64,000 nt of DNA from Acidobacteriota bacterium (lineage in GTDB: Bacteria > Acidobacteriota > JAAYUB01), in assembly GCA_018001935.1 (NCBI GenBank), contig JAGNHB010000012.1, positions 41,284-105,283 on the forward strand. The letters run 5' to 3'. The notes under the pieces are model-generated. The model was not told the DNA's origin and made no database searches. It worked only from the letters and a program-made list of their open reading frames with translations. The translations under genes were made by a program, and so were the position numbers. This document shows positions 32,681 to 41,025 of this stretch, in pieces (the stretch's first letter is position 1; each line of letters opens with the position of its first letter).

Positions 32681-34174
32681 TCACTCCACCGTCCCCCGCT
32701 GCAGCAGGGTGAGGTCCGCGACGTTGGTGCGGTCGTCCCGGTTGAGGTCGGCGACCGCGAGCGGGGCGGTGAAGCCCCCGGCGTCCCCCTGCCGGACGTT
32801 CCCGGCGAACCACGCGGCCAGCAGCATCACGTCCGCCGCGTCGCAGAGACCGTCGTGGTTCAGGTCGGCCCACGGGCGCGGGGCGATCCCCACGATGACC
32901 CCCTCGATGACCGTGAGGTCGTAGGGGAGCGTGAAAGGGACGAGGTACCAGCCGTCCTGGGAACCTCCCCAGCCGAAATTGAGGTGGTAGTAGCCATCGG
33001 AATTGCAGCCGTCGACCACGAGATTGTGGCCGCTGGTCCACGAGGGATTGACCACGGCCAGGTGGACCGGCATCGCGTTCTGGATGTCGCTGCGCATGCG
33101 CGCGTCCAGGCCGGGGCTCGCGGCGGTGAGGAGGGCGGCCCCGGTGAAGTTGAATTTCACATAGGCGTCGAAGGCCTGATCGACGCCGAAGGTCCCCGAG
33201 CCCTGGGAGGTGAAGACCTGCCGGCAGGCCGCCCCGCAGGCGAAGACGAGGTGTGCTGCTTCGGTCAGGGTGGCCGGGAGCCCGGCCCGCCAGTGGGTGG
33301 TCAGGCCGGCAAGGGCCTGGTTGAGGGCGGGGAAGGTCGGGAAATCCCGGGCGGCCGCGTCGTCGTCGAGGGTGTAGTTCCGCCCGGCGTAGGCGTGGGC
33401 GTAGTCGTCGGCGTCGGAAAAGGACACCCCGTTGACGCTGCGGTGGAAGTTGAGGATCTGGGCCATGGCCACGGCCGGGCACCCCGCGATGCTGCGGCTC
33501 CCCGTGACGGGATCCGTGGGGCAGCGGGCGTTGTAGGGCGCGTCCTGGCTCCAGCGGGTGGTCACCCACCCGGCCCGGTGTGACGGCCACTGCTCCAGGG
33601 GGGAGGGGGAATCCGTTTTGCCGTCGGCGGCGGCCCAGGCGGCATTGATCTTCGCCGTCTCGGCCCGGGGAAGCCGGCCCGCCGCCGCGACCCGGCGGGT
33701 AAGGTCGAGCCGGAGCAGATCGAGAAGCAGGCGGTTCACGAGGGGAGGGGATCCCGACCGCTCCGCCACGCGCGAGAGGTCCGACCAGTCCGACAGGTCC
33801 GACAAGTCCGACAAGTCCGACAGGTCCGACAGGTCCGACTGGTCCGACAGGTCCGACACGGCGAAAAGGCCTGAGTTACCCTCGAAGGCGTATGCCACGA
33901 CCGGGGGCAGGGTTTCCTCCGCGCTGATCGCCACGAACCCCGCGGGTCGCAGCAGGAAAACCCGGGCGAGAAGGCGCCCCGCCCCGTCCGTCAACGGCAG
34001 CCACGCGTCATCGAGGGTGTGCGTCCCCGCCGGGTCGAAGCGCGCCAGGTGCCGCTCGGCCGCCTGCCGCGCCCGTTCCGGCGAGACCCCCGGACCGGCC
34101 CCGGTCCCGGCTTCGCCGGCAAGCAAGGTCCCGGTCAGCAGGATGCACAGCAAGTTCATCAGCCGCATTTCCAC
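32681..34174 (-). CDS. C10 (streptopain-like) cysteine protease with a C-terminal dockerin
   Basis: A 497-residue exported protease. Residues 1-20 are a signal peptide; 30-100 resemble the C10 propeptide ([27 protein letters not shown]). Residues 107-134 are a run of about nine Asp-Leu-Ser triplets, then comes the catalytic domain: cysteine 232 in [12 protein letters not shown] and histidine 383 in [19 protein letters not shown], with GWGG after it. The C-terminus has two calcium-binding dockerin-like repeats ([19 protein letters not shown] and [19 protein letters not shown]). GGGAGGG places the start at GTG 34174; ATG 34168 is the alternative. The protein probably becomes cell-surface or complex-bound through the dockerin. 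Confidence 0.88.
   Translation of the reverse strand: MEMRLMNLLCILLTGTLLAGEAGTGAGPGVSPERARQAAERHLARFDPAGTHTLDDAWLPLTDGAGRLLARVFLLRPAGFVAISAEETLPPVVAYAFEGNSGLFAVSDLSDQSDLSDLSDLSDLSDLSDWSDLSRVAERSGSPPLVNRLLLDLLRLDLTRRVAAAGRLPRAETAKINAAWAAADGKTDSPSPLEQWPSHRAGWVTTRWSQDAPYNARCPTDPVTGSRSIAGCPAVAMAQILNFHRSVNGVSFSDADDYAHAYAGRNYTLDDDAAARDFPTFPALNQALAGLTTHWRAGLPATLTEAAHLVFACGAACRQVFTSQGSGTFGVDQAFDAYVKFNFTGAALLTAASPGLDARMRSDIQNAMPVHLAVVNPSWTSGHNLVVDGCNSDGYYHLNFGWGGSQDGWYLVPFTLPYDLTVIEGVIVGIAPRPWADLNHDGLCDAADVMLLAAWFAGNVRQGDAGGFTAPLAVADLNRDDRTNVADLTLLQRGTVE
33773..33856. repeat. In-frame 9-bp tandem repeat inside the C10 protease gene
   Basis: About nine copies of a 9-bp unit, GGTCCGACA on the plus strand with variants such as AGTCCGACA and TGGTCCGAC, encode the Ser-Asp-Leu repeats at residues 107-134. 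The array lies exactly at the junction of propeptide and protease domain. Period and GGTCC core match the non-coding arrays at 34255-34299 and 40440-40632. Confidence 0.85.
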
Positions 34175-34481
34175 ATCACCCTCCCGGTTTCCCCGCCGTT
34201 TGACCGGAGCGGACTCCGCCGCCGATTATACTGCGATTCCAGGGCGCCTGGGCCGTCCTTTTGGTCCTTCAGGCCCTTCAGGTCCTTTCGTCCTTTCCCT
34301 CGCTCATCGCCACCCGAAGCTGGTGGGGCGGGGCCATGCATCGGGGGAAAAGATCGCCTCTCCTCCCAGCGGCTCCCCGCGGAGGTTGGAAACCGTGTTT
34401 TCTTCTGGCCATCGTGGGGCACTTGGGCGAAAATACGCACACCGGGCGGTCTTTCCACCACCCGGGTAAAAGGAGAACGTC
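34175..34481. other. Intergenic 307 bp with a short GGTCC nonamer array
   Basis: Between the divergent C10 protease and B3/B4 genes. The segment 34255-34299 (CTTTTGGTCCTTCAGGCCC and onward) is a short degenerate array of 9-bp units, ending in GGTCCTTTCGTCCTTTCCC at 34281-34299. The same 19 bases, with one difference, close the long array at 40614-40632. No gene is supported. Confidence 0.55.
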
Positions 34482-35156
34482 ATGGACCCTCTCACCGTGC
34501 CTCTCCCCGAATCCTGGGCGTGCCGGGTGGACCTGCCCGGCTGGATCCTGTACTTCACCCGCCTGTCGCTGCGGGACGACTTCGACCCCGCCCGCCTGGA
34601 CGCGGCGCTGAAGACCGTGGAGACGGAACTGCCCGGCCGCGCCCCGGGCGGGGACCTCTCCGCCCACCCCGTGCTGCGAGACCTCCGGGAACTGTTCAAG
34701 GCCGCCGGGACGAGCCCGTCCCGCTACCGCCCCTCGTCGGAGGCCCTGGCGCGCCGCGTGCTCAAGGGCGAGGGCCTGCCGCGGATCTCGCCGCTGGTGG
34801 ACTTCAACAACTACCTTTCCGTGGCCACCCTCTGGCCCTGTTGCGTCATGAAGCCCGCGGCGGTGGCCTGGCCCCTCTTCTTCCGCCGCGGGCGCGCCGG
34901 CGAGCGCCTGAACGGCCTAAGGGGCCCCTTTGACCTGGAGGGGAAGCCCACCCTGGTGGACACCCTCGGCCCCTTCGGCACCCCCATCACCGACGACCAC
35001 CGGGTCGTCCTGGAACCGGGGGACCGGGAGGCCCTCCTGGTGACCTACCTCCCGGTGGGTGACGCCACGGACCCGGGCGAGGCCTGCCGCTTCCACGCCG
35101 ACCGGGTGGGCGGGATCGGCGTGAGCGAGGGCCGCGCCTTCGCCGCCCGCCCCTGA
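34482..35156 (+). CDS. B3/B4 domain protein
   Basis: A 224-residue free-standing B3/B4 domain, the module that in the phenylalanyl-tRNA synthetase beta chain contributes to editing and that also occurs alone. The family pattern is seen in RYRPSSEALARRVLKGEGLPRISPLVDFNNYLSV and later in LGPFGTPITDDHRVVLEPGDREALLVTYLP. Stand-alone members may edit mischarged tRNA or bind amino acids; this is not established for this protein. AGGAG precedes the ATG. It heads a co-directional group with archaemetzincin and the PfkB kinase. Confidence 0.85.
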   Translation: MDPLTVPLPESWACRVDLPGWILYFTRLSLRDDFDPARLDAALKTVETELPGRAPGGDLSAHPVLRDLRELFKAAGTSPSRYRPSSEALARRVLKGEGLPRISPLVDFNNYLSVATLWPCCVMKPAAVAWPLFFRRGRAGERLNGLRGPFDLEGKPTLVDTLGPFGTPITDDHRVVLEPGDREALLVTYLPVGDATDPGEACRFHADRVGGIGVSEGRAFAARP

Positions 35157-35193
35157 CCGGCCGCTCACGGCCCGAAGGAGGGCGGGTCTGCCC

Positions 35194-35871
35194 ATGATCG
35201 CCTTTCAGCGTATTCAGCGTGTTCTGTGGTTCGCCCTGGCGGCGGTTCTCGCCGGCTGCGGGGGCGGTCCCCCGCCGGGGCGAAAGGCCGCGCCGCCCCC
35301 CGCCCTGGCGGCGCCGAAACCGCCGCCCCGTCCCCCCGTCGTGGGCCTGATCCCCCTCGGCCCGGTGGAGCCGGACCTCCTCCCGCTGCTGGCGGAGGAA
35401 CTCGGCCGCTTCTACGGGGCCCGGGTCATCCGGTACCAGAGTCTTTCGCTCCCGGAAGAGGCCTACTACCCCCCGCGGAACCGCTACCGGGCCGACATCC
35501 TCCTCGCGTGGCTCGACCGCAACCGCCCCCCCGGCTGCGACCACTTCCTGTGGGTCACCGCCGCGGACATCTCCTGCACCAAGGGGCCGTACGCCGACTG
35601 GGGCATCTTCGGTTTCGGGTACATGCCCGGGCCGTCCTGCGTGGTCTCCACCTTCCGTTTGAACCGAAACACCCGGTCGCCCGACCATTTCCGGGAGCGC
35701 CTGGTGAAGGTGGCCCTGCACGAGGTGGGCCACAACCTCGGCCTGGACCACTGCCCCGACAAGAACTGCCTCATGGTGGACGCCGAGGGCACCATGGCCG
35801 CCGTGGACCGTGAACACAAGGCCCTCTGTGCCGCGTGCCGGGCGAAGCTGGCGGATTCGGCGAACCGCTGA
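35194..35871 (+). CDS. Archaemetzincin-like zinc metallopeptidase, lipoprotein
   Basis: A 225-residue metzincin. The zinc motif is HEVGHNLGLDHC (His176, Glu177, His180, His186) followed by the archaemetzincin cysteines: Cys187, Cys192 in KNCLMVD and the pair Cys212/Cys215 in CAAC, a second structural zinc site. Unlike most archaemetzincins it starts with a lipoprotein signal, LAAVLAGC (Cys22), and a proline/alanine-rich linker to residue 48, so it should be anchored outside the cytoplasm. AAGGAGGG lies 11 bases before the ATG. Substrate is unknown. Confidence 0.9.
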   Translation: MIAFQRIQRVLWFALAAVLAGCGGGPPPGRKAAPPPALAAPKPPPRPPVVGLIPLGPVEPDLLPLLAEELGRFYGARVIRYQSLSLPEEAYYPPRNRYRADILLAWLDRNRPPGCDHFLWVTAADISCTKGPYADWGIFGFGYMPGPSCVVSTFRLNRNTRSPDHFRERLVKVALHEVGHNLGLDHCPDKNCLMVDAEGTMAAVDREHKALCAACRAKLADSANR

Positions 35872-35922
35872 AGCCCGGCCCGGCCTCTGTGCTGTTGAAT
35901 CGCCAATTTTCACGAGGTCGTC

Positions 35923-36876
35923 ATGAAGTGGGAACGAACCCGTTCAGCCCTCCCCGCCGGCCCCTTCCCCTTCGAGGCGGCCGCCCTGGGCCTCAACGCC
36001 GTGGACCGGGTCCTCCACGCCGAGACCTACCCGCCGCGCGGGGGCAAGGTGGCCGTGAACCGGGTGGAGGTGCTGCCGGGCGGGCAAAGCGCCACGGCCA
36101 TGGCCGCCTGCCGGGCCCTGGGGATGGCGCGGGTGCGCTACGCCGGGAAGGTGGGGGACGACGACTTCGGACGCCTCCAGCTGGAGAGCCTGGACCGGGC
36201 GGGCGTGGACCGGGCCTGGGTCCGGGTGGAGCCCGGCGTCCCCAGCCAGTGGGCGGACATCGTGGTGGACGCCGTCACGGGCGAGCGCACCATCTTCTGG
36301 CAGCGCTCGGACCGGCTGAACTTCCGCCCGGGCGAGTTGGCCGACGACGCGGTCCTGTGCGCCCCCGTCCTCCTGCTGGACGGTTACGACGGGGACAACG
36401 CCCTCCGGCTCGCCCGCGGGGCGAAGGCGCGGGGGATCCTCGTCGTCACCGACCTGGACCGGGTGTTCCCCTGGACCCCGGACCTGCTGGGCTTCGTCGA
36501 CGTGTGCATCAGCTCCCGGGAATTCCCTTCGGAACTGACGGGAGAGCCGGACCTGGCAACGGCCCTCGAGGGGATGGCCCGCCGCTGCCCCGGCGTCGTC
36601 GGGGCGACCCTGGGCCCCGACGGGGTCGCGGTGTGGGCGGGGGGAAGCCTGCACGTCGTCCCCGCCTGCCCCGTCCGCGCGGTGGACACCACGGGCGCCG
36701 GGGACGTCTTCCACGGCGCCCTGGTCTTCGGCCTGGCCCGGGGCTGGCCCCTGGGCCGGACCCTCCGCTTCGCCAACGCCGCCGCGGCCCTCAACTGCAC
36801 CGCCACCGGGGCACGGGGCAAGCTCGTGAGCGCCGCCGAGGCCCTCCGCTTCGCCGGGCTGGATGGGGAAGGCTGA
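35923..36876 (+). CDS. PfkB family sugar kinase
   Basis: A 317-residue ribokinase-fold kinase. The PfkB signatures are GGQSATAMAACRALG in the N-terminal lid/substrate region and DTTGAGDVFHGALVFGLA with the catalytic Asp near the C-terminus. The substrate is a sugar or nucleoside; close relatives include sulfofructose kinase, ribokinase and adenosine kinase, which cannot be separated by eye. It follows the archaemetzincin gene by 51 bases. The downstream 232 bases contain CCGTGTCCATCCGTG-type host repeats (about 36955-37000). Confidence 0.88.
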   Translation: MKWERTRSALPAGPFPFEAAALGLNAVDRVLHAETYPPRGGKVAVNRVEVLPGGQSATAMAACRALGMARVRYAGKVGDDDFGRLQLESLDRAGVDRAWVRVEPGVPSQWADIVVDAVTGERTIFWQRSDRLNFRPGELADDAVLCAPVLLLDGYDGDNALRLARGAKARGILVVTDLDRVFPWTPDLLGFVDVCISSREFPSELTGEPDLATALEGMARRCPGVVGATLGPDGVAVWAGGSLHVVPACPVRAVDTTGAGDVFHGALVFGLARGWPLGRTLRFANAAAALNCTATGARGKLVSAAEALRFAGLDGEG

Positions 36877-37041
36877 AGTACCTTCAAAGTAAGATCTTTG
36901 TCAAAATGAGCAGAATTTGAGACCGCCTGTGATTTTATCTTGGAGAGTCCGGATGATCCGTGTCCATCCGTGTTCATCCGTGTTCATCCGTGGTTCCGCC
37001 CGATTCATACGGCCCGGGGGACATCCGCCCCGGGTTTGCGG

Positions 37042-37069
37042 TTGCACGCCGACCGTTTCGTGGTAAAAT
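37042..37069 (+). promoter_or_regulatory. Promoter for the NuoI-like gene
   Basis: TTGCAC at 37042-37047 and TAAAAT at 37064-37069 are spaced by 16 bases, 40 bases upstream of the ATG at 37109. Confidence 0.45.
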
Positions 37070-37108
37070 GCGCCCGTATTCGCCGCGGACCTCGGAGATG
37101 GGCGGACC

Positions 37109-37672
37109 ATGCCGCAGAAACTGAACTTCTTCCAGCGCATCTACCTCACGGAGATCCTCCGCGGGCTCGTGATCACGTCGGGCCACTTCTTCCGCAACCT
37201 GTTCCTTCACGTCCTCCACCGCCTCGGGATCGCCCGAAAGCACAAGGCCATGGTGACCTACCAGTGGCCCGAGGAGCCGCGCCCGCCCTCCCGGCGGCTG
37301 CGGGCCCGCCACCGCATCATGAAGCGCGCGGACGGCTCCACCCGCTGCGTGGCCTGCATGATGTGCGAGACGGTCTGCCCCGCCCGCTGCATCTACATCG
37401 TGGCGGAGGAGCACCCCGACCCGCGCATCGAGAAGCGGCCGAAGCGCTTCGACATCAACCTGGGGATCTGCGTTTACTGCGGCTACTGCGTGGAAGCCTG
37501 CCCGGAGGACGCCATCCGGATGGACACCTACGACGTCCGGACCGCCGCCTACAGCCGGGAGGCGATGATCCTTCACCTCGAAGACCTCTCCAACCACGAC
37601 AACGAGGACGGCTACCCGGCGGCGGTGGCCCCCCGCCGCTTCCCCGACCGCCCACTCCCCACCCGCCCCTGA
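37109..37672 (+). CDS. nuoI: NADH-quinone oxidoreductase subunit I (2x4Fe-4S), stand-alone
   Basis: A 187-residue iron-sulfur protein of the NuoI family, which carries clusters N6a and N6b in the complex I peripheral arm. Two complete ferredoxin motifs are present, CVACMMCETVCP and CVYCGYCVEACP. The N-terminal amphipathic stretch and the SREAMILHLEDL end fit NuoI rather than a plain ferredoxin. No other nuo gene is adjacent: a PfkB kinase lies upstream and an M3 peptidase converges downstream. It may therefore be a detached subunit gene or serve another oxidoreductase. Confidence 0.85.
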   Translation: MPQKLNFFQRIYLTEILRGLVITSGHFFRNLFLHVLHRLGIARKHKAMVTYQWPEEPRPPSRRLRARHRIMKRADGSTRCVACMMCETVCPARCIYIVAEEHPDPRIEKRPKRFDINLGICVYCGYCVEACPEDAIRMDTYDVRTAAYSREAMILHLEDLSNHDNEDGYPAAVAPRRFPDRPLPTRP

Positions 37673-37799
37673 ACCCCTGGAACGCATACGCCAGGAGTGC
37701 GGCAGCCAGGAGTGCGGCAGCGAGTCCTCGAGCCGCTTTCGAAGCCCGACGATGAACCGCCTGCCCGAACGCACCCCTGCCTTCGGGCAGGCGTCGATC

Positions 37800-39980
37800 C
37801 TATTTCAGCCCGCGCTTCTCCAGGAGGGCGTCCACCTTCGGCTCGCGGCCCCGGAACCGCTTGAACAGCTCCATGGCGTCCACCGAGCCGCCGCTGGCCA
37901 GCAGCACCCGGAACGCCGCGGCGGTGGCCGGGTCGAAGAGGTTGTTCTTCTCCTTGAACGCCTGGTAGGCGTCGGTGTCCAGCACCGCGCTCCAGATGTA
38001 GCTGTAGTAGCCCGCCGAGTACTCGTCGGCGGAATGGAGGAAGTAGGTGGTCCGGTACCGGGAGAAGATCTCCGGCATGAGCCCCCACTTCGCCAGGCTT
38101 TTCTTCTCGAAAACCGTCGCGTCCGGTTCCGTCGGCTCGGTCAGGGTGTGCCAGTCCATGTCCAGGAACGAGGCGGCCAGGTACTCCACCGTGGCGAAAC
38201 CCTGCCCGAAGCGGGAGGCGCTGCGGATCTTCCGCACCAGTTCCTCGGGGATGAGCTCGCCGGTCCGGTAATGGCGGGCGTAGAGCTTGAGCACCTCCGG
38301 CTCGAACATCCAGTTTTCCATGATCTGGCTGGGCAGTTCCACGAAATCCTGGGCGACGACGCCGCTGCCGTGGTAGCGGACGTGGGAGAAGAGGCCGTGG
38401 AGGGCGTGACCGAACTCGTGGAAGAGGGTTTCCACCTCGTCGGCGGTGAGCAGTGCCGGCGTGTCCCCCACCGGCCGGGAGAAGTTGCAGACGTTGTAAA
38501 CGATGGGGGGCACGAAGCGGCCGCGGTCCACCCACTGGTCCTGGAGGCCCGAGCACCAGGCGCCGCCGCGCTTCCCCGGACGGGGGAAGAAGTCCAGGTA
38601 GAGGATGCCCAGGTGACGGCCGTCCTTTTCCTTCACCTCGAAGACCGTGACCTCGGGGTGGTAGACGGGGATGTCCTTGCGCGGGGTGAAGGTGATCCCG
38701 TAGAGCCGGTTGGCCAGGGCGAAGGCCCCGTCCCGCACCCGGTCCAGGGAAAAGTAGGGCCGGACCGTCTCGGGGTCGAGGTCGAACTTCGCCTTCAGTT
38801 CCCGGTTGGCGTAGAAGCGCCAGTCCCAGGGCTCCAGGCGGAAGCCGCCCTTCTCCGCGTCGATGGCGGCCTGGAGGTCGGCCGCCTCCCGCCGGGCCAC
38901 CTTGAGCGCCGGCGCCCAGAGGGATTCCAGCAGGGCGTAGACGGCGGCCGGCTTTTTGGCCATGTAGTCGTCGAGGATGAAGTCCGCCCAGGTGGGGTAC
39001 CCCAGCAGCCGGGCCTTCTCCACCCGGAGGGCCGCCAGCCGGGCGAAGACGGCCTTGTTGTCGGTGTCACCGCCGTGGTTGCACCGTTCGGTGTAAGCGG
39101 TGAGGATCTGCCGTCGCAGGTCCCGGTTCCCGGCGGATTCCAGGAAGGGCCAGAGGCTGGGCCCCTTGAGGGTGAAGACCCACTTGCCGGTCAGCCCGGC
39201 TTCTTTCGCAGCTTCCGCCGCGGCGGCCACCGGGCCCGGCGGCAGGCCGGCCAGGTCGGCTTCACGATCGACGACCAGCCGGAAGGCGTTGGTCTCCTTC
39301 AGCAGGTTGTCGCCAAACTTCACGGTCAGGCTGGACAGCTCGGCATTGACGGCCCGCAGGCGCTCCTTCCGGGCGGCGTCCAGGTTGGCCCCGCCCCGCA
39401 CGAAGCGCCGGTAGGTCCGGTCCAGGAGCATCGTCTGCTCGGCGTCCAGCGTGAGCGTGCCCTTCCGGTCGTACACTGCCTTGACGCGCCTGAAGAGCCC
39501 CTCGTTCATGTAGATGTCGTCGGTGTGGCCGGCGAGCATCGGCTTGACCCTGGCCTCCACGGCCTGCAGCGCCTCGTGGGTCTCGGCGCCGGAGAGGAGG
39601 TAGAACACGGCGCCCACGCGGGCCAGGAAGCCGCCCGTGGCGTCCAGCGCCACGATGGTGTTGGCGAAGGTCGGCGGCTTCGGGTTGGCGACGATGGCCG
39701 CGATCTCCGCCTTCTGCCGCTTCATGCCCTCCTCGAACGCGGGGAGGAAGTGCTCGGTCCGGATGCGGTCGAAGGGCGGCGTGGCGAAGGGGGGGGTCTT
39801 CCACGCGTGGAAGAACGGGTTGCCCGCCGCGGCTTTCCCGTCCTCGGCCCGGGCTTTACCGGCCGCCTTGGCGGCCGGGGGGCCCGCCGCGCCAGGGTTT
39901 GCGGCGGGGGCCGCCGTCGCCACCGCGGCGGCCAGGATCAGGACCATCGTCAGGACCATCGTCGTCGTCGCTCTGCTCAC
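37800..39980 (-). CDS. dcp: M3 family metallopeptidase (peptidyl-dipeptidase Dcp type), exported
   Basis: A 726-residue oligopeptidase that probably removes C-terminal dipeptides from peptides in the periplasm. A signal peptide covers about residues 1-23, followed by an Ala/Pro/Gly-rich linker to 50. The thimet-type domain has the zinc motif FHEFGHALH (His521, Glu522, His525) and the following helix with the third ligand Glu in FVELPSQIMENW. The end GGSVDAMELFKRFRGREP is typical of Dcp. The start is GTG 39980, with GAGGAGG six bases upstream. Size and motifs match Dcp rather than OpdA only in general layout. Confidence 0.9.
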   Translation of the reverse strand: MSRATTTMVLTMVLILAAAVATAAPAANPGAAGPPAAKAAGKARAEDGKAAAGNPFFHAWKTPPFATPPFDRIRTEHFLPAFEEGMKRQKAEIAAIVANPKPPTFANTIVALDATGGFLARVGAVFYLLSGAETHEALQAVEARVKPMLAGHTDDIYMNEGLFRRVKAVYDRKGTLTLDAEQTMLLDRTYRRFVRGGANLDAARKERLRAVNAELSSLTVKFGDNLLKETNAFRLVVDREADLAGLPPGPVAAAAEAAKEAGLTGKWVFTLKGPSLWPFLESAGNRDLRRQILTAYTERCNHGGDTDNKAVFARLAALRVEKARLLGYPTWADFILDDYMAKKPAAVYALLESLWAPALKVARREAADLQAAIDAEKGGFRLEPWDWRFYANRELKAKFDLDPETVRPYFSLDRVRDGAFALANRLYGITFTPRKDIPVYHPEVTVFEVKEKDGRHLGILYLDFFPRPGKRGGAWCSGLQDQWVDRGRFVPPIVYNVCNFSRPVGDTPALLTADEVETLFHEFGHALHGLFSHVRYHGSGVVAQDFVELPSQIMENWMFEPEVLKLYARHYRTGELIPEELVRKIRSASRFGQGFATVEYLAASFLDMDWHTLTEPTEPDATVFEKKSLAKWGLMPEIFSRYRTTYFLHSADEYSAGYYSYIWSAVLDTDAYQAFKEKNNLFDPATAAAFRVLLASGGSVDAMELFKRFRGREPKVDALLEKRGLK

Positions 39981-40439
39981 CGTCGCCTCCTCGCGGAATC
40001 TGGGGCCCGGACCGGCCCTCGCCGTCCCGGGCGAACCGTATCATACGCCAAAGCGCCGGATTGTTCCTCATCCGAAGCACTCCGGGTCAAGAAAAAAGTT
40101 CATCCGGAACGGACCGGCATCGATCGGGAAACGCATCCCGCCAGAGAGGCGGGAGCCGCCCCGCATCGAGGGACACGACCGGAGCGGCATTGCGCAGGAA
40201 GCACGCCTCCATCACGCCGGAATGCACGCCGGCTGAAGCCGGCGCCACAACCCAAAGGGTGGCGCAAGCTTCAGCTTGCGCGCGGTCTTCCGCGGTGACC
40301 GGTCCTCAGCCGGGCCTGGGACTGAATCGCGCATGTGGCTTCACGCAAGGGCGCAGAGACGCAAAGCCTCGCAAAGCAGGCCGCTGGGCTCCCCGGGGCC
40401 CCCTGGATTTCTTGGGCTCGTCTGGTTCTCTGAGTTCTT

Positions 40440-40632
40440 CGGGATCCTTTGGATCCCTTGAACCTTTTGAACCCTTTGTATTCTGGGGGTTCCTTTGGTC
40501 CTTCTGGTCCTCTTGGCCCTTCTGGTCCTCTTGGCCCTTTTGGTCTTTTTGGTCCCTTTGGTCTTTTTGGTCCCTTTGGTCTTTTTGGTCCCTTTGGTCC
40601 TTTTGGTCCCTTTGGTCCTTTCGTCCCTTCCC
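40440..40632. repeat. Non-coding GGTCC nonamer array
   Basis: About 190 bases of 9-bp units such as TTTTGGTCC, CTTTGGTCC and CTTTGGTCT. The left part (40440-40490) is degenerate and the right part is regular. One frame would read as collagen-like Gly-Pro-Phe and the antisense as Lys-Asp-Gln repeats, but neither has a start with a ribosome-binding site or flanking coding sequence. It ends in GGTCCTTTCGTCCCTTCCC, shared with the short array at 34281-34299. Confidence 0.8.
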
Positions 40633-40810
40633 CCCCCTAGACCGACGAAGCACCGATCCGAGACCAAAGCGGGAGTTCGAAGACTCACTCCCGCACTCCG
40701 GATTCATTGCAGGCAGGAAGAAGTCGGCTGCGGGGGAGCGCCGCCGTCAAAACGGAACCCCGGCGGTCATCTTCACCCGTGACGTGGCGGGATGACGTGA
40801 CCCGGGAAAG

Positions 40811-40838
40811 GAAAAGGCCCATCGGGTCGATGGGCCTT
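40811..40838 (-). terminator. Original terminator of the tRNA-Arg gene, displaced by integration
   Basis: An 11-bp stem, AAGGCCCATCG paired with CGATGGGCCTT, with a three-base loop and a T-rich run on the minus strand (plus GAAAA at 40811-40815). It lies eight bases beyond the left copy of the tRNA 3' half, in the orientation expected for the end of the tRNA transcript before the element inserted. Confidence 0.7.
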
Positions 40839-40845
40839 GGATAAG

Positions 40846-40894
40846 TGGTACGCCTGGCGCGGATCGAACGCGCGACCCCTGGTTCCGGAGACCA
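40846..40894. repeat. Left attachment repeat (displaced tRNA 3' half)
   Basis: Forty-nine bases matching 52546-52594 with two adjacent mismatches (GA here at 40862-40863, AG at 52562-52563). The identity starts at the CCA end of the tRNA and stops in the anticodon stem at ACCA (40891-40894), the usual extent for tyrosine recombinases that cross over near the anticodon loop. Confidence 0.9.
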
Positions 40895-40950
40895 ATAGCC
40901 TGTTTGCAAATACCAAAAAATCAATAGTATAAAAACATTCAAAGCGATTT

Positions 40951-40968
40951 CTTGACGAATTCTTGACA
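40951..40968. promoter_or_regulatory. Left arm-type site pair (candidate integrase binding)
   Basis: CTTGACGAATTCTTGACA contains two CTTGAC units 11 bases apart, about one helical turn. The same 18 bases with one change occur at 52413-52430 near the right end, in the same orientation. The second TTGACA could also serve as the -35 of an integrase promoter, with TAGTTT at 40986-40991 as a poor -10, so integrase could repress its own gene. Confidence 0.55.
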
Positions 40969-41025
40969 CTGCGTTTTTTTCGTGGTAGTTTCGTAGTGTG
41001 TGCTAAACCATTCAGGAGGAATGAA

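Larger units (their letters stand above)
39981..40845. other. Large intergenic region with REP-like palindromes and a nonamer array
   Basis: About 865 bases without a supported gene before the integrated element. It contains two palindromes, GCCGGCTGAAGCCGGC at 40228-40243 and GCGCAAGCTTCAGCTTGCGC at 40262-40281, of the REP-like kind; a related GGCTTCAGCCCGGGAGC lies near 6444-6460. The nonamer array at 40440-40632 and the tRNA terminator at 40811-40838 are listed separately. Frames across it encode only repetitive peptides. Confidence 0.5.

Noticed and set aside
40449..40640. Collagen-like Gly-Pro-Phe frame
   Set aside because: It lies wholly in the GGTCC nonamer array, has no ribosome-binding site and no unique flanking sequence.
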